From an uncultured Brevundimonas sp. (GTDB lineage: Bacteria > Pseudomonadota > Alphaproteobacteria > Caulobacterales > Caulobacteraceae): a DNA stretch of 6,414 nt. A program made the position numbers and the translations under genes. Each line of letters begins with the position of its first letter. Positions within the stretch are counted from its first letter, which is position 1. The stretch covers positions 1 through 6,414 of the forward strand of contig NZ_CALTWS010000159.1 in NCBI RefSeq assembly GCF_943913055.1, written 5' to 3'. This document shows positions 5,435-6,414 of this stretch, in pieces. Under the pieces are notes generated by a model, which saw nothing but the letters and a program-made list of their open reading frames with translations, had not been told where the DNA came from and did not search any database.

Positions 5435-6093
5435 GCCTGGAACTCTTCGCCCATCCGTTCTCATCCTACTGCCAGAAGGTTCTGACGGCACTCTGGGAGA
5501 ATGACACCCCATTCGCCTATCGCCACATGGAAGACCCGGGCGTGGGTGACGAACTGGTCGCGCGCTGGCCGATCGGGAAGTTCCCTGTCCTGATCGACGA
5601 TGGTCGGACCGTGCTCGAGACCAGTATCATCATCGAGCACCTCGATCGGTTTCATCCCGGGCCGGTTCGCTTCCTGCCTACAGATCCAGACGCTGCGCTT
5701 GAAGTCCGACTGCTTGACCGGTTTTTCGACCAGTATGTGATGAATGCCGCCCAGATCGCCGTGAACGAGGCGATCCGCAAGATGCGCGGCCAAGCGGATC
5801 GGCTGGAGGAAGCGAAGACCACGACAGCCCAGGCGCTGGAGGTCGCCTATGGATGGCTGGAACAACGTCTGTCCGGTCGCACCTGGGCGGCGGGCCATGC
5901 ATTCTCCATGGCCGACTGTGCCGCAGCCCCTTCGCTGTTCTACGCCGACTGGGTCCATCCCATCGGCGAAGACTATCCGCAACTGCGCGGCTATCGGACC
6001 CGGCTTCTCGCCCGACCATCGTTCGCGCGATGTGTCGAAGAAGCCAGAAGATATCGCCACTATTTCCCGCTGGGCGCACCCGATCGGGATTGA
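5431..6093 (+). CDS. Glutathione S-transferase family protein
   Basis: A 220-residue cytosolic GST-fold protein, of normal length. The N-terminal thioredoxin-like domain (about 1-80) begins ELFAHPFSSYCQKV, with S11/S12 or C14 in the region of the catalytic residue. It contains the cis-proline in K-F-P-V-L (50-54) and the E63-T64-S65 element that normally holds the glutathione gamma-glutamyl group. The all-helical C-terminal domain includes the N-capping box S159-M-A-D162. Such enzymes join glutathione to electrophiles or act as peroxidases or isomerases. The gene is third in the operon; its ATG overlaps the SRPBCC stop (ATGA, 5431-5434) and a GAAGG ribosome site (5419-5423) lies 7 bases upstream. 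Together with the ArsR and SRPBCC genes this suggests handling of a toxic organic compound, which is inference. The GST class is not certain. Confidence 0.93.
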   Translation: MSLELFAHPFSSYCQKVLTALWENDTPFAYRHMEDPGVGDELVARWPIGKFPVLIDDGRTVLETSIIIEHLDRFHPGPVRFLPTDPDAALEVRLLDRFFDQYVMNAAQIAVNEAIRKMRGQADRLEEAKTTTAQALEVAYGWLEQRLSGRTWAAGHAFSMADCAAAPSLFYADWVHPIGEDYPQLRGYRTRLLARPSFARCVEEARRYRHYFPLGAPDRD

Positions 6094-6173
6094 GAACTGC
6101 CGATTATGGGGAAAGCCAACCGCTAGGTTCCACCCATCGACTTGGTGTCCTGCGGGCTTGCGGCTTTACCAAA

Positions 6174-6201
6174 ACGCCCGCCGGAGCGATCCGGCGGGCG
6201 T
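6174..6201 (-). terminator. Terminator of ctrA, probably also of the gst operon
   Basis: A perfect 12-bp stem, ACGCCCGCCGGA (6174-6185) with TCCGGCGGGCGT (6190-6201), around a GCGA loop. Read on the minus strand it is followed by a short TTTT run (6174-6171), 31 bases beyond the ctrA stop, making a good intrinsic terminator. On the plus strand it lies about 80 bases after the GST stop, followed by GGGTCGTTT. It differs from the hairpin at 3057-3084 at a single position. Confidence 0.85.
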
Positions 6202-6232
6202 GGGTCGTTTCTGGTGCTTCGTCCCTTGAGGA

Positions 6233-6414
6233 TCAGGCCGCGGCGCTGGCGGGCTGCTGGCCTTCCGACGGGTCGCGCAGGACATAGCCCCGGCCCCAGA
6301 CGGTTTCGATATAATGCTTGCCGCCGGCGGCCGTCGCCAGCTTCTTGCGCAGCTTGCAAATGAAGACGTCGATGATCTTCAGCTCGGGCTCGTCCATGCC
6401 GCCGTACAGGTGGT
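6233..6414 (-). CDS. ctrA: Cell-cycle response regulator CtrA, C-terminal end (partial)
   Basis: The minus strand encodes the last 59 residues of an OmpR-type response regulator; the start lies beyond the window edge. The visible part is the end of the winged-helix DNA-binding domain. It begins HLYGGMDEPELKIIDVFICK, continues with LRKKL, and has the wing-closing IETVWGRGYVLRD common to the OmpR class. The MDEPELKIIDVFICKLRKKL type of recognition helix is characteristic of CtrA in Caulobacter and relatives. There, phosphorylated CtrA silences the chromosome origin and controls many cell-cycle genes. The tail after RDPSEG is short and Ala-rich, ending in A-A-A; in Caulobacter CtrA a C-terminal pair of alanines is needed for ClpXP proteolysis, so this tail fits the same control. 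The gene is convergent to the GST operon and ends at a strong hairpin. Confidence 0.93.
   Translation of the reverse strand, partial: HLYGGMDEPELKIIDVFICKLRKKLATAAGGKHYIETVWGRGYVLRDPSEGQQPASAAA

Noticed and set aside
5461..6060. A 199-codon open frame on the minus strand
   Set aside because: Antisense shadow of the GST-like gene; no domain seen.
1..6414. CRISPR arrays, tRNAs, insertion sequences, prophage or defence genes
   Set aside because: I looked for regularly spaced repeats, a T-arm (GGTTCGAAT type) with a paired acceptor stem, transposase motifs and paired terminal repeats, and found none.

Overview
The window reads as a GC-rich alphaproteobacterial chromosome, most likely of the order Caulobacterales (Brevundimonas- or Caulobacter-like). 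The strongest pointer is the right edge, where the minus strand encodes the last 59 residues of a response regulator that looks like the cell-cycle master regulator CtrA. Codon use in every real gene is strongly biased to G/C at third positions, so many long open frames on opposite strands are only shadows.

Layout, left to right: (1) positions 1-142 hold the 3' part of a structured RNA that folds like 6S RNA and ends in a T tract; (2) positions 143-555 are apparently non-coding, with a few short inverted repeats and one tiny reading frame behind a strong Shine-Dalgarno sequence; (3) 556-1230 encodes a DUF1345 membrane protein; (4) 1514-3028 encodes a DEAD-box RNA helicase of the RhlE type with a long basic tail; (5) convergent to it, 3110-4399 (minus) encodes a FadL/OMPP1-family outer-membrane channel with a signal peptide; (6) divergent from that, 4620-6093 is a compact three-gene operon: an ArsR-type repressor, an AHSA1-like SRPBCC protein and a glutathione S-transferase-like protein, joined by two ATGA stop/start overlaps; (7) the end of ctrA lies convergent to the operon.

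The operon looks like a self-regulated response to a small hydrophobic or electrophilic compound: a metal-site-less ArsR repressor, a ligand-binding START-like fold and a GST. Its promoter is next to, and divergent from, the gene for an outer-membrane channel for hydrophobic substrates, and a 6-2-6 palindrome lies between them. Shared control is possible but is inference.

The most notable non-coding signals are two almost identical 28-nt terminator hairpins (27 of 28 positions the same), one at each of the two convergent gene junctions, and a putative promoter placed so close to the arsR start codon that its message may be leaderless. I did not see a CRISPR array, tRNA, insertion sequence, phage gene or defence system. 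Apart from these details the region is fairly ordinary chromosomal backbone.
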